NCBI GenBank assembly: GCA_020524245.1
Contig: JAIVLN010000014.1
Span: 1 to 37,402, forward strand
Length of the DNA: 37,402 nt
DNA from: Rossellomorea aquimaris
GTDB lineage: Bacteria > Bacillota > Bacilli > Bacillales > Fictibacillaceae
Direction: 5' to 3'
Below are positions 15,547 to 22,863 of this stretch, in pieces. The notes beneath the pieces were generated by a model. The model saw only the letters and a program-made list of their open reading frames with translations, was not told where the DNA came from and did not search any database. Position 1 is the stretch's first letter, and each line of letters begins with the position of its first letter. Position numbers and translations under genes: made by a program.

Positions 15547-17259
15547 ATGAAAAAAGTCTGTTTATCGTTATTGGCTTTGGTCATGGTACTTGCTTATGCT
15601 TTATCAGGACATACGAACCAAGTGCAAGCCAGTACGCTTGAAGTAGATCCACAATTACAAAACATTCTTTCTACTACAGGGGACGCTAATGTACTTGAAG
15701 CGGTCATCACATACGAGAACATGCCGACACAAGAGGAAGTTCAGCGTGTTGAAAGCTTTGGGCTTAAAACGAAAACCTTCAAACACTTACCAATGATTGC
15801 GGTGAAAGGTACGAACGCAGAGTTACAGAATTTGCTGGACTCAGGACTAAATGCACTTTCTGTTTATTACAACAAGGAAGTAGAGTACTTTTTGCGAGAC
15901 AGCCGAAATCTTGTAGGTGCTGAAAAAGTCTGGAACGACCTAGGCTATACTGGTAAAGGCACTACAGTAGCTGTCATAGATAGCGGAATCGATGCAACCC
16001 ATCCAGACCTTCCATTAGGGGAGAAAGTCGTTCAAAACGTGAAATTCTTGGTGGGGAACTTATTTACTGAGGAACCACTTTACTTAGAAGATGTTGCAAA
16101 CACAGATACATCTTCAGGTCATGGTACCCATGTAGCTGGAACGATTGCAGGGAATGGAACAGCGAGTGACGGTCTATATAAAGGGGTTGCTCCAGATGCG
16201 AAACTAGTTGGTCTCGGTACAGGAGAAGGTATCAACATCCTCTGGTCACTTGAAGCGTTCGATTATGTACTTGAAAACCATGAGAAGTACGGAATCGATA
16301 TCATCAGCAACAGCTGGGGAACAAGTGGGGAGTACTCTCCGAACAATCCGGTAAACGTAGCGAGTAAAAAAGCACACGATGCAGGTATGATCGTTACATT
16401 TGCAGCTGGTAATGAAGGACCGGATGATAATACTTTGAATCCATATTCAGCAGCACCATGGGTCATCTCAGTTGCTGCCGGTACGAAAGATTACAAACTT
16501 GCAGATTTCTCTTCTCGTGGAGTAGCAGGAGATGAATTTCTTCACCCGGATATCACGGCACCAGGTGTGGACATCATCGCCGCGAAATCTTCAACTGGAC
16601 TTGTCATGAATTCACTAGGTGCAGCACAAGATGCTACGTATATTGCACCTGAACATCAAGTGTATTACACGACATCGAGTGGTACGAGCATGGCAACACC
16701 ACATATTTCAGGAATTGCTGCACTCATGAGAGAAGCGCAACCAGATCTACATCCTGACTTGGTCTTGGATATTTTACAAAAAACGGCTGACCCGATGGAA
16801 GGTTATGAATACCATGAAGTTGGATCCGGTTATGTGAACGCTTATGAAGCAGTGAAACTAGCAGAGCGTACGAAGCCGAATATAGGCAAGTACAAAGATA
16901 AAAAAACAGGTAAAACATATGAGACTTATTTCGTTGAAGAGACTTGGGAAGGAAGTATCGGAGTAGGTGCTTCTGAAGCAGGAGCAGCATCCCATGACTA
17001 CCATGAAATTGTTCTTGGTAAGGATGCGGTGAGTCTTACAGTCCGTATCGACTGGACTTCTGCAGCAAATGACCTTGACTTAGAGGTTCGGGATCCTGCC
17101 GGAGAACTTGCGGGATCGTCTGGAAATGCTGTGTCCACAAGTGAAGAAACGACAATACCGAATGTAATAGAAGGCACGTACACTGTTGATGTCATTGGGT
17201 GGCTGAATACAGTCGAACAGTATACCGGCACTTATACGGTGGAAAAAGTATTGAAATAA
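15547..17259 (+). CDS. Secreted subtilisin-type (S8) serine protease with C-terminal beta-sandwich domain
   Basis: A 570-residue pre-pro-enzyme. Residues 1-29 are a Sec signal (MKKVCLSLLALVMVLAYALS, cleavage probably after VQA). An I9-type pro-region follows (about 30-115). The catalytic domain carries D145 (VIDSGID), H192 (HGTHVAG), oxyanion N289 (AAGNEGP) and S381 (GTSMATP). The last 110 residues resemble a PPC-type domain (DWTSAANDLDLEVRDPAGE, GTYTVDVIGW). TTG 15532 is in frame but lies at the start of the ribosome binding site GGAGGAG, so ATG 15547 is used. It is probably for extracellular peptide supply. It stands alone between repeats and a terminator, separating tsaD from ydiF, which are neighbours in B. 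subtilis. Confidence 0.93.
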   Translation: MKKVCLSLLALVMVLAYALSGHTNQVQASTLEVDPQLQNILSTTGDANVLEAVITYENMPTQEEVQRVESFGLKTKTFKHLPMIAVKGTNAELQNLLDSGLNALSVYYNKEVEYFLRDSRNLVGAEKVWNDLGYTGKGTTVAVIDSGIDATHPDLPLGEKVVQNVKFLVGNLFTEEPLYLEDVANTDTSSGHGTHVAGTIAGNGTASDGLYKGVAPDAKLVGLGTGEGINILWSLEAFDYVLENHEKYGIDIISNSWGTSGEYSPNNPVNVASKKAHDAGMIVTFAAGNEGPDDNTLNPYSAAPWVISVAAGTKDYKLADFSSRGVAGDEFLHPDITAPGVDIIAAKSSTGLVMNSLGAAQDATYIAPEHQVYYTTSSGTSMATPHISGIAALMREAQPDLHPDLVLDILQKTADPMEGYEYHEVGSGYVNAYEAVKLAERTKPNIGKYKDKKTGKTYETYFVEETWEGSIGVGASEAGAASHDYHEIVLGKDAVSLTVRIDWTSAANDLDLEVRDPAGELAGSSGNAVSTSEETTIPNVIEGTYTVDVIGWLNTVEQYTGTYTVEKVLK

Positions 17260-17272
17260 GGACGAACACGAT

Positions 17273-17302
17273 AAAAGGACTGGGTTGGATCCAGTCCTTT
17301 TT
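17273..17302 (+). terminator. Terminator of the protease gene
   Basis: AAAAGGACTGG (17273-17283) / CCAGTCCTTTT (17291-17301) with loop GTTGGAT, then T. Confidence 0.88.
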
Positions 17303-17429
17303 CAATTTCATTAAGCAGAGGAATGACGTGTGGGGTTATTCATGAATATGAGTGCATAAACGGTGCATATCCAAAAGCATATTTATACAAATGCGTTGTA
17401 TGTTGATGTCGAATAAAGTCGGAATGTGA

Positions 17430-17623
17430 TGTGGAAAAAGCTTATCCACAAGTTGTGAACATTGTGGAAAACCTCCGGAACACTTGGGAAATAAACACCC
17501 GGTAGTGTGAATAACTATTTGTGGATAATTGGAACAAAATCTGTGGATAATGTGGAAAAAACGACATTAAAACCGAAAAAGTGCTATTTAACCTGTGTAT
17601 AACCCTGTGGATTCTGTGTATAT
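17430..17623. promoter_or_regulatory. DnaA-box cluster
   Basis: Five sites fit TTATNCACA exactly: top strand at 17442-17450 (TTATCCACA), and bottom strand at 17506-17514 (TGTGAATAA), 17520-17528 and 17542-17550 (TGTGGATAA) and 17594-17602 (TGTGTATAA). One-mismatch sites lie at 17430-17438, 17463-17471, 17551-17559 (all TGTGGAAAA) and 17615-17623 (TGTGTATAT). No gene occupies 17303-17704. dnaA and dnaN are not nearby, so this is not oriC. It is more likely an origin-distal DnaA-binding cluster that titrates or regulates DnaA. Confidence 0.8.
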
Positions 17624-17640
17624 GTGTATCTACTTATAAA

Positions 17641-17698
17641 CAAAAATGAGAGAAGATTTCAACATGTTCTATCAACATGCAAAATCATTCTCTCATTT
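17641..17698 (-). terminator. Terminator of the ABC-F gene
   Basis: On the minus strand a long stem ATGAGAGAATGATTT / AAATCTTCTCTCAT (one bulge) encloses an inner hairpin CATGTT / AACATG and is followed by TTTTT. Confidence 0.8.
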
Positions 17699-17704
17699 CC
17701 CTAA

Positions 17705-19633
17705 TTAAACAGATTGTAATCCTTCCCATTCTTCCATCAATGACTCGAGTCCTTCATTTGCTTCCTCAAGCTTTTGGTTCAACTCTTGGCTCTTCTCATA
17801 ATCCTGGAAGACGTCCGGTTGGCTCAGTTCATGTTCGATTTCCTCAATCTGTTGCTCATAAGCCTCAATTTGGCCTTCAATTTCTTCAATGCGACGGAGT
17901 CGTTTCCGCTCTTCTTTTTTCGCTTGTTTATCGTTTTGGAACTGTTCTTTCTGATCACTGACAGTCACATTTTGCTTTACGTTCTGTTCTTCCCGTTCTA
18001 GACGTTCAAATTCAGCTTGTTCTGCTTTCTTTTCCAAATAATAATCATAGTCCCCAAGGAAGTTCTCCAGTCCTGTTGTGGATAACTCGACGACTCTTGA
18101 AGCGATTCGGTTAATGAAATAACGGTCGTGGGAAATAAAGAGGATCGTACCTGGAAAATCAATCAATGCATTCTCCAGAACCTCTTTACTATCCAGGTCC
18201 AAATGGTTCGTCGGCTCGTCTAAAATGAGCACATTCGCTTTCTGAAGCATCAGTTTCGCAAGCGCGAGACGTGCCTTCTGACCACCGCTCAATTCATTGA
18301 CGCCTTTCAGGACATCGTCACCACTGAACAGGAAGTTCCCCAATACCGTACGGATATCTTTTTCCTGATGGGTCGGAAACTCATCCCAAAGCTCATGTAA
18401 GACTGTTTTTGTACTATTTAGATCTGCTTGTTCCTGATCATAGTAGCCGATTTTGACGTTGGAGCCGAATTGGATCGCTCCACCTAGCTTCCGATCAGGA
18501 TGCATGATTGTTTTAATCAATGTCGACTTTCCGACACCGTTTGGTCCGACGAGCGCGATGCTTTCTTCTCGCTGAATGTGAAGGTCGATGTCGTCGATCA
18601 ACGTTTCTCCTTCATAGCCGATCGCGAGCCGGTTCAATTTCAGGACATCGTTCCCGGTTTGACGCTCGATATTAAATCCGAACTGAGCTGACTTCTCGCT
18701 GCCATCCGGCCGGTCGAGGACCTCCATCTTCTGAAGCTGCTTTCGTTTACTTTGTGCCCGTTTCGTAGTTGAAGCCCGGGCAATGTTCCGCTGGACGAAA
18801 TCTTGGAGCTTCGCAATTTCCGATTGCTGTTTCTCGAATTCTTTCAAATCTTGCTCGTATTGCTCCGCCTTCACCTCTAGATACTTGCTGTAGTTTCCGA
18901 GATACTTCTTACTCTTCGTCCTCGAAATCTCATAAACTTGTGTCGCCACTTTGTCTAAGAAATACCGGTCATGGGAGACGATCAATAGTGCACCGGGATA
19001 AGACTGCAAGTAACTTTCCAGCCAATCGAGCGTCTCAATGTCCAGGTGGTTCGTCGGCTCGTCCAAGATTAATAGGTCCGGCTTCGTCAATAGAAGTTTC
19101 ACGAGAGCAAGTCGAGTCTTCTGACCACCACTGAGGGAAGAAATCGGCTTCCCATAATCCTCTTCGTAAAAACGGAACCCATGAAGGATTGATCGGATGT
19201 CATTCTCGTATTGGTATCCACCTTTTTGCTGGAATTTCTGCTGAAGCGCATCATATTCGGAAAGCACTTTCGCATATACGGTCTCATCATTCAATACGTG
19301 CTCTTGTCCCATTTTCGTTTCAAGCACTCGGATTTGGTCCTCCATTTCGTGGAGATGGTCGAATACCTTAATCATCTCTTCCCAAATCGTATTGTCGGAT
19401 TCTAACCCTGCATCTTGCGCAAGGTAACCGATCTCGATTTCATTCGGTTTCATGATGGCACCGGAATCGTAGGAAAGCTGTCCGCTGATGATCTTCAACA
19501 ACGTCGATTTTCCGGCTCCGTTCCGACCAACAAGGGCGATTCTGTCTCGGGATTGTACTTCAAGTTTAATATTCGATAAAATAAGGTCAGCACCATAATA
19601 TTTGGTTATGTCTTGGGCTTGCATGACGATCAT
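17705..19633 (-). CDS. ydiF: ABC-F family ATP-binding protein, YdiF-like
   Basis: A 642-residue soluble protein with two ABC domains and no membrane segments, acting on the ribosome. Domain 1 has Walker A GRNGAGKS (36-43), signature LSGGQKTRLALV and Walker B LILDEPTNHLD. A charged linker follows. Domain 2 has GPNGVGKST, LSGGQKARLALAK and LILDEPTNHLDLD. The C-terminus is a long Glu/Lys-rich coiled coil (about 550-640). ABC-F proteins rescue or protect translating ribosomes, and some confer antibiotic resistance; here orthology to housekeeping YdiF is suggested by position before moaC and rex. The start ATG has AGAGGTG 7 bases upstream. The leader has unusual structure, described separately. 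Confidence 0.93.
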   Translation of the reverse strand: MIVMQAQDITKYYGADLILSNIKLEVQSRDRIALVGRNGAGKSTLLKIISGQLSYDSGAIMKPNEIEIGYLAQDAGLESDNTIWEEMIKVFDHLHEMEDQIRVLETKMGQEHVLNDETVYAKVLSEYDALQQKFQQKGGYQYENDIRSILHGFRFYEEDYGKPISSLSGGQKTRLALVKLLLTKPDLLILDEPTNHLDIETLDWLESYLQSYPGALLIVSHDRYFLDKVATQVYEISRTKSKKYLGNYSKYLEVKAEQYEQDLKEFEKQQSEIAKLQDFVQRNIARASTTKRAQSKRKQLQKMEVLDRPDGSEKSAQFGFNIERQTGNDVLKLNRLAIGYEGETLIDDIDLHIQREESIALVGPNGVGKSTLIKTIMHPDRKLGGAIQFGSNVKIGYYDQEQADLNSTKTVLHELWDEFPTHQEKDIRTVLGNFLFSGDDVLKGVNELSGGQKARLALAKLMLQKANVLILDEPTNHLDLDSKEVLENALIDFPGTILFISHDRYFINRIASRVVELSTTGLENFLGDYDYYLEKKAEQAEFERLEREEQNVKQNVTVSDQKEQFQNDKQAKKEERKRLRRIEEIEGQIEAYEQQIEEIEHELSQPDVFQDYEKSQELNQKLEEANEGLESLMEEWEGLQSV

Positions 19634-19735
19634 GTTGTTACACCTCTTTCATACATGGTGGTTACAGAGTTCTGACATTGAGTGTTCTGCCGAAACCCTC
19701 TTAACACCATGAAAAACACAGTTACTATTAGTGTA
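19632..19735 (-). promoter_or_regulatory. ydiF leader with inverted repeat and possible upstream ORF
   Basis: On the minus strand a possible promoter is TTGCCT, 18 bases, TACACT (ending 19730). A 26-codon frame starts at ATG 19710 (MVLRGFRQNTQCQNSV...) and its TGA overlaps the ydiF start as ATGA. The arms CATGGTGTTAAGAG (19711-19698) and CTCTGTAACCACCATG (19669-19654) can pair. No ribosome binding site precedes the small ORF. Confidence 0.4.
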
Positions 19736-19853
19736 GCTTATGATGGAAAGCGCAGGCAACTCTGCAATTTTCAACGATTTGTGATATTTTTACTGCAATC
19801 ATGCCTTACTTTTTGATAAAAATGGTGTATAGTCTCTTTTAGGTGGTGATTAA

Positions 19854-20339
19854 ATGGGTGATTTCACGCATTTTAACGAACAAGGTCGCGCCAGAATGGT
19901 GGACATCTCTGACAAAGAGGAAACGATACGAACGGCTCGCGTGCGAAGCAGCGTCAAGGTTTCCAAAGAGATTTATGAAGCGATTCAAGGAAACCATGTG
20001 AAAAAGGGTGATGTCTTATCAGTTGCCCAGGTCGCTGGGATCATGGCTGCAAAAAAGACACCCGATATCGTACCCATGTGTCATCCATTGCCACTGAAAT
20101 CGGTAGATATCTCTTTTGAATGGATAACAAGTGGAGATTATGAACTGTTGATTGATGTGACTGTGAAAACGAAGGGGAATACCGGAGTTGAAATGGAAGC
20201 ATTAACAGCTGCTTCTGCCGTCGGCTTAACCGTATACGATATGTGTAAAGCGATTGATAAAGGAATGGTGATCGGTCCGACTTACCTATTGGAAAAGACG
20301 GGTGGAAAAAGCGGAGATTACCTGTACGAAAACGAGTAG
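19854..20339 (+). CDS. moaC: Cyclic pyranopterin monophosphate synthase
   Basis: A 161-residue enzyme of molybdenum cofactor synthesis. It converts the 3',8-cyclo-GTP made by MoaA to cyclic pyranopterin monophosphate. Conserved parts are [18 protein letters not shown] near the N-terminus, [17 protein letters not shown] and [23 protein letters not shown], which hold the active site. It is the only moa gene here, as in B. subtilis where moaC is separate from the others. AGGTGGTG precedes the ATG. The gap to rex is 24 bases, so the two may share a transcript. Confidence 0.95.
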   Translation: MGDFTHFNEQGRARMVDISDKEETIRTARVRSSVKVSKEIYEAIQGNHVKKGDVLSVAQVAGIMAAKKTPDIVPMCHPLPLKSVDISFEWITSGDYELLIDVTVKTKGNTGVEMEALTAASAVGLTVYDMCKAIDKGMVIGPTYLLEKTGGKSGDYLYENE

Positions 20340-20363
20340 TGCTCTACTGATTGGAGGAACCTT

Positions 20364-21005
20364 ATGAGCGTTGATGATCAAAAAATACCTCAAGCGACCG
20401 CAAAACGGTTGCCGTTGTATTACCGGTTTCTAAAAAACTTATCCTCATCAGGGAAGCTGCGTGTTTCTTCTTCCGAGCTAAGTGAAGCGGTCAAGGTTGA
20501 TTCTGCGACGATCCGCAGAGACTTCTCCTATTTTGGTGCACTAGGGAAGAAGGGGTATGGCTACAATGTCAATTATTTGCTCACCTTTTTCCGAAAAACA
20601 CTCGATCAGGATGAAGTGACGAAAGTGATGCTGATCGGTGTAGGGAATTTGGGGACAGCCCTTCTGAATTATAACTTTTTGAAGAACGACAACACTCGAA
20701 TCGAGTTAGCATTCGATGTGGATGAAAGTAAAGTCGGGACCACGATCAGTGGAGTGCCGATCCATCATTTGAACGACTTGAAGAAACACGTTACGAAGGA
20801 CTTGTCGGTTGCGATTCTGACCGTACCTGCTCAAACCGCACAGACGGTAGCAGATGAACTGGTCGAAATCGGTGTGAACGGAATTTTGAATTTCACACCT
20901 GCCCGCTTGAATGTACCGGACAATGTCCGAATTCATCATATTGATTTAGCTGTAGAACTCCAATCATTGATCTACTTTTTGAAAAATTACCCTTTGGATA
21001 AATGA
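20364..21005 (+). CDS. rex: Redox-sensing transcriptional repressor Rex
   Basis: A 213-residue homodimeric repressor that senses the NADH/NAD+ ratio. Residues 1-80 form a winged helix ([32 protein letters not shown]). The Rossmann NADH-binding domain starts with [14 protein letters not shown]. The C-terminal helix ([16 protein letters not shown]) makes the domain-swapped dimer. Rex derepresses fermentation and anaerobic respiration genes when NADH rises. It lies between moaC and tatA as in B. subtilis. I found no convincing Rex operator (TTGTGAA-N4-TTCACAA) in the window. Confidence 0.95.
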   Translation: MSVDDQKIPQATAKRLPLYYRFLKNLSSSGKLRVSSSELSEAVKVDSATIRRDFSYFGALGKKGYGYNVNYLLTFFRKTLDQDEVTKVMLIGVGNLGTALLNYNFLKNDNTRIELAFDVDESKVGTTISGVPIHHLNDLKKHVTKDLSVAILTVPAQTAQTVADELVEIGVNGILNFTPARLNVPDNVRIHHIDLAVELQSLIYFLKNYPLDK

Positions 21006-21037
21006 TCTGAGGAAAAATACTTGAGGAGGTGACCAAT

Positions 21038-21229
21038 ATGCTTGGTCCAGGAAGTTGGATTATCATCGGAGTCGTTGCCCTATTGATCTTCGGTCCGAAA
21101 AAATTGCCTGAGCTTGGTAAAGCAGCAGGAAAGACATTGCGTGAATTCAAGACCGCAACGAGAGGACTTGTGGATGACGACGATTCAGATAAGAAAAAAG
21201 ACGACAAGAAGAACAGAGATGAAGACTAG
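21038..21229 (+). CDS. tatA: Twin-arginine translocase subunit TatA
   Basis: A 63-residue protein with one N-terminal membrane helix ([21 protein letters not shown]), the [14 protein letters not shown] hinge, an amphipathic helix and a charged tail ([14 protein letters not shown]). It forms the pore-like part of the Tat system for folded proteins. GTG 21029 is in frame but lies inside the ribosome binding site GAGGAGGTG, so ATG 21038 is chosen. It is paired with tatC, matching TatAy/TatCy of B. subtilis. Confidence 0.93.
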   Translation: MLGPGSWIIIGVVALLIFGPKKLPELGKAAGKTLREFKTATRGLVDDDDSDKKKDDKKNRDED

Positions 21230-21247
21230 TTAGGAAGGTAGTTTTGT

Positions 21248-22000
21248 ATGACGAATCAACAAATGACACTTCAGAAACATATTGAAGAACTGCGAAAAAG
21301 GATATTCATCGTCATACTTGTATTCATAGCGGCGTTTATAGCCGGATTCTTCCTAGCAATGCCACTGATTCAGTATTTAAAGCAGACACCTGAGGCTGCC
21401 GGATTAGAATTGAATGTATTCAATTTGACCGATCCTTTGCGTGTGTTTCTGGATTTTGCTTTTCTGATAGGAATTTTGATAACTTCTCCCGTCGCGCTCT
21501 ACCAGCTATGGGCGTTCATCAGTCCAGGTCTTTATGAGAAAGAGCGTAAGGTGACGTTGATGTACATCCCGCTTACCTTCATCTTGTTCGTAGGCGGACT
21601 TTCGTTTTCTTACTTCATTCTATTTCCATTCGTCATTGACTTTATGAACGGACTTTCCGATCTGCTAGGAGTAGAAGAAGAGTATGGAATCAATGAGTAT
21701 TTCCATTTCCTTTTCCGTCTGACGTTGCCATTCGGTATTCTGTTCCAGTTCCCGGTCGTCATTATGTTTTTGACGCGACTCGGACTTGTGACACCTGCCT
21801 TTTTGCGTAAAATTCGAAAGTATTCCTATTTCGTATTGCTCGTCCTGGCAGGGCTGATCACACCGCCTGAACTGATTTCCCACTTGATGGTGACAGTTCC
21901 ACTGATCATTCTTTATGAGGTCAGCATCTTCATAGCAGGATTTGCATACAAGAAATCACAACAAGCAGCGGAAGAAGCAGAACAGACAGACGAAGAGTAA
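21248..22000 (+). CDS. tatC: Twin-arginine translocase subunit TatC
   Basis: A 250-residue polytopic membrane protein with about six hydrophobic segments. It begins MTLQKHIEELRKRIF, the conserved TatC N-terminus. It also has SPVALYQLWAFISPGLYEKERK, which takes part in twin-arginine signal recognition, and FRKIRKYSYFVLLVLAGLITPPE-like sequence near residue 195. It recognises Tat substrates and recruits TatA. It follows tatA by 18 bases and is closed by a strong terminator. Confidence 0.95.
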   Translation: MTNQQMTLQKHIEELRKRIFIVILVFIAAFIAGFFLAMPLIQYLKQTPEAAGLELNVFNLTDPLRVFLDFAFLIGILITSPVALYQLWAFISPGLYEKERKVTLMYIPLTFILFVGGLSFSYFILFPFVIDFMNGLSDLLGVEEEYGINEYFHFLFRLTLPFGILFQFPVVIMFLTRLGLVTPAFLRKIRKYSYFVLLVLAGLITPPELISHLMVTVPLIILYEVSIFIAGFAYKKSQQAAEEAEQTDEE

Positions 22001-22009
22001 TATTATGTG

Positions 22010-22037
22010 AAAGCGGCCGGACAGGCCGCTTTTTTTA
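22010..22037 (+). terminator. Terminator after tatC
   Basis: AAAGCGGCC / GGCCGCTTT, loop GGACA, followed by seven T. Confidence 0.9.
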
Positions 22038-22090
22038 TGGAAGTGTAAAGGGATGAATTCTTAAGCTTTATATGTTGTAGTAAAAAGGTA

Positions 22091-22238
22091 CCGAGTTCCC
22101 CAAGTGAGAGGCGAAGTTCCACAAGTGAGGAGAAAAGTTCCCCAAGTGAAGAGAAAAGTTCCACAAGTGAGGAGCAAAGTTCCACAAGTGAGGAGCAAAG
22201 TTCCACAAGTGAGGAGCAAACTTCCACAAGCGATGCAA
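22091..22238 (+). repeat. Array of seven 21-bp repeats (locus 2)
   Basis: TTCC of successive units begins at 22096, 22117, 22138, 22159, 22180, 22201 and 22222: an exact 21-base period. Consensus AAGTTCCACAAGTGAGGAGCA; the central units are identical. It belongs to the same family and orientation as the array at 491-620. It lies between the tatC terminator and the ECF promoter. Confidence 0.92.
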
Positions 22239-22305
22239 GGTTTATCTCAAAGCTTCTATAATTTCACCATTGCAGGTACACTTTTTGCATAAATCGAACA
22301 TTGCG

Positions 22306-22333
22306 TGTAACTTTTTGGGAATCGAAGTGTCTA
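22306..22333 (+). promoter_or_regulatory. Probable autoregulatory ECF promoter
   Basis: TGTAAC (22306-22311), 16 bases, TGTCTA (22328-22333) fits the ECF pattern GNAAC-N16-CGTC apart from one base. A similar stretch just upstream (TACACTTTTTGCATAAATCGAA, 22277-22298) looks like a partial direct duplicate of the region. Confidence 0.55.
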
Positions 22334-22362
22334 TAAGTGTAGGGAGGAGGGATGGAAAGAGA

Positions 22363-22863
22363 ATGCCCGAACCGTTTGAAGAAATTTACGATACATATAA
22401 GAAAGCTATTTATACATATCTATATCGGAATACATACAATTCACATATTGCCGAAGAATTAACGCACGACACTTTCATGAAAGCGTTCAAGAGCATCCAG
22501 TCATTTCGGTATGAAAGCACGCTGAAAACATGGCTTTTCACAATTGCTCGCCACACATACTTATCCTATCAGAAGAAAAATTCTACCACTTATGAGTTCA
22601 GCACTGAAAATGATGAACAATGGAGGAGTGAATCAAAAGAATTGGAAGCGATGGTGGAGCAAGACGGTATCCTTTCCGTCCTCTCCTCCCTCTCAGAAAA
22701 AGAAAGAACCTACATTTTACTGAGGGACCAGCAAGGTATGTCTTATCAAGAAATTGGTGAAGTGTTGGGTGAAAAAGTAGGTACTGTCAAAGTCGGGCTC
22801 TTTCGTGCGAGAAAAAAATTCAAAGAGCATTATAGTAAGGAATATGGGGGAATTCATTTATGA
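22363..22863 (+). CDS. ECF-type RNA polymerase sigma factor
   Basis: A 166-residue sigma-70 family protein with regions 2 and 4 only. Region 2 spans about residues 5-75 (AEELTHDTFMKAFKSIQSFRYESTLKTWLFTIARHTYLSY). Region 4 spans about 105-155 (LSSLSEKERTYILLRDQQGMSYQEIGEVLGEKVGTVKVGLFRARKKF). The ATG at 22363 is the first in-frame start after GGAGGAGGG. Its stop overlaps the next gene as ATGA. The following gene encodes a zinc-finger anti-sigma factor, so this is a membrane-signal-responsive sigma. I cannot assign it to SigW, SigM or another named group. Confidence 0.9.
   Translation: MPEPFEEIYDTYKKAIYTYLYRNTYNSHIAEELTHDTFMKAFKSIQSFRYESTLKTWLFTIARHTYLSYQKKNSTTYEFSTENDEQWRSESKELEAMVEQDGILSVLSSLSEKERTYILLRDQQGMSYQEIGEVLGEKVGTVKVGLFRARKKFKEHYSKEYGGIHL

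Noticed and set aside
17430-17623. Chromosomal origin oriC
   Set aside because: DnaA boxes are dense, but dnaA, dnaN and rpmH are absent. The flanking genes are ydiF and a protease, so a secondary DnaA-binding cluster fits better.
19770-19853. Rex operator before moaC-rex
   Set aside because: TTTGTGATATTTTTACTGCAA has one half-site only; the second half does not fit TTCACAA.
22003-22292. ORFs of about 60-75 codons through the second 21-bp array
   Set aside because: Same reason: repeat-driven open frames on both strands without translation signals.
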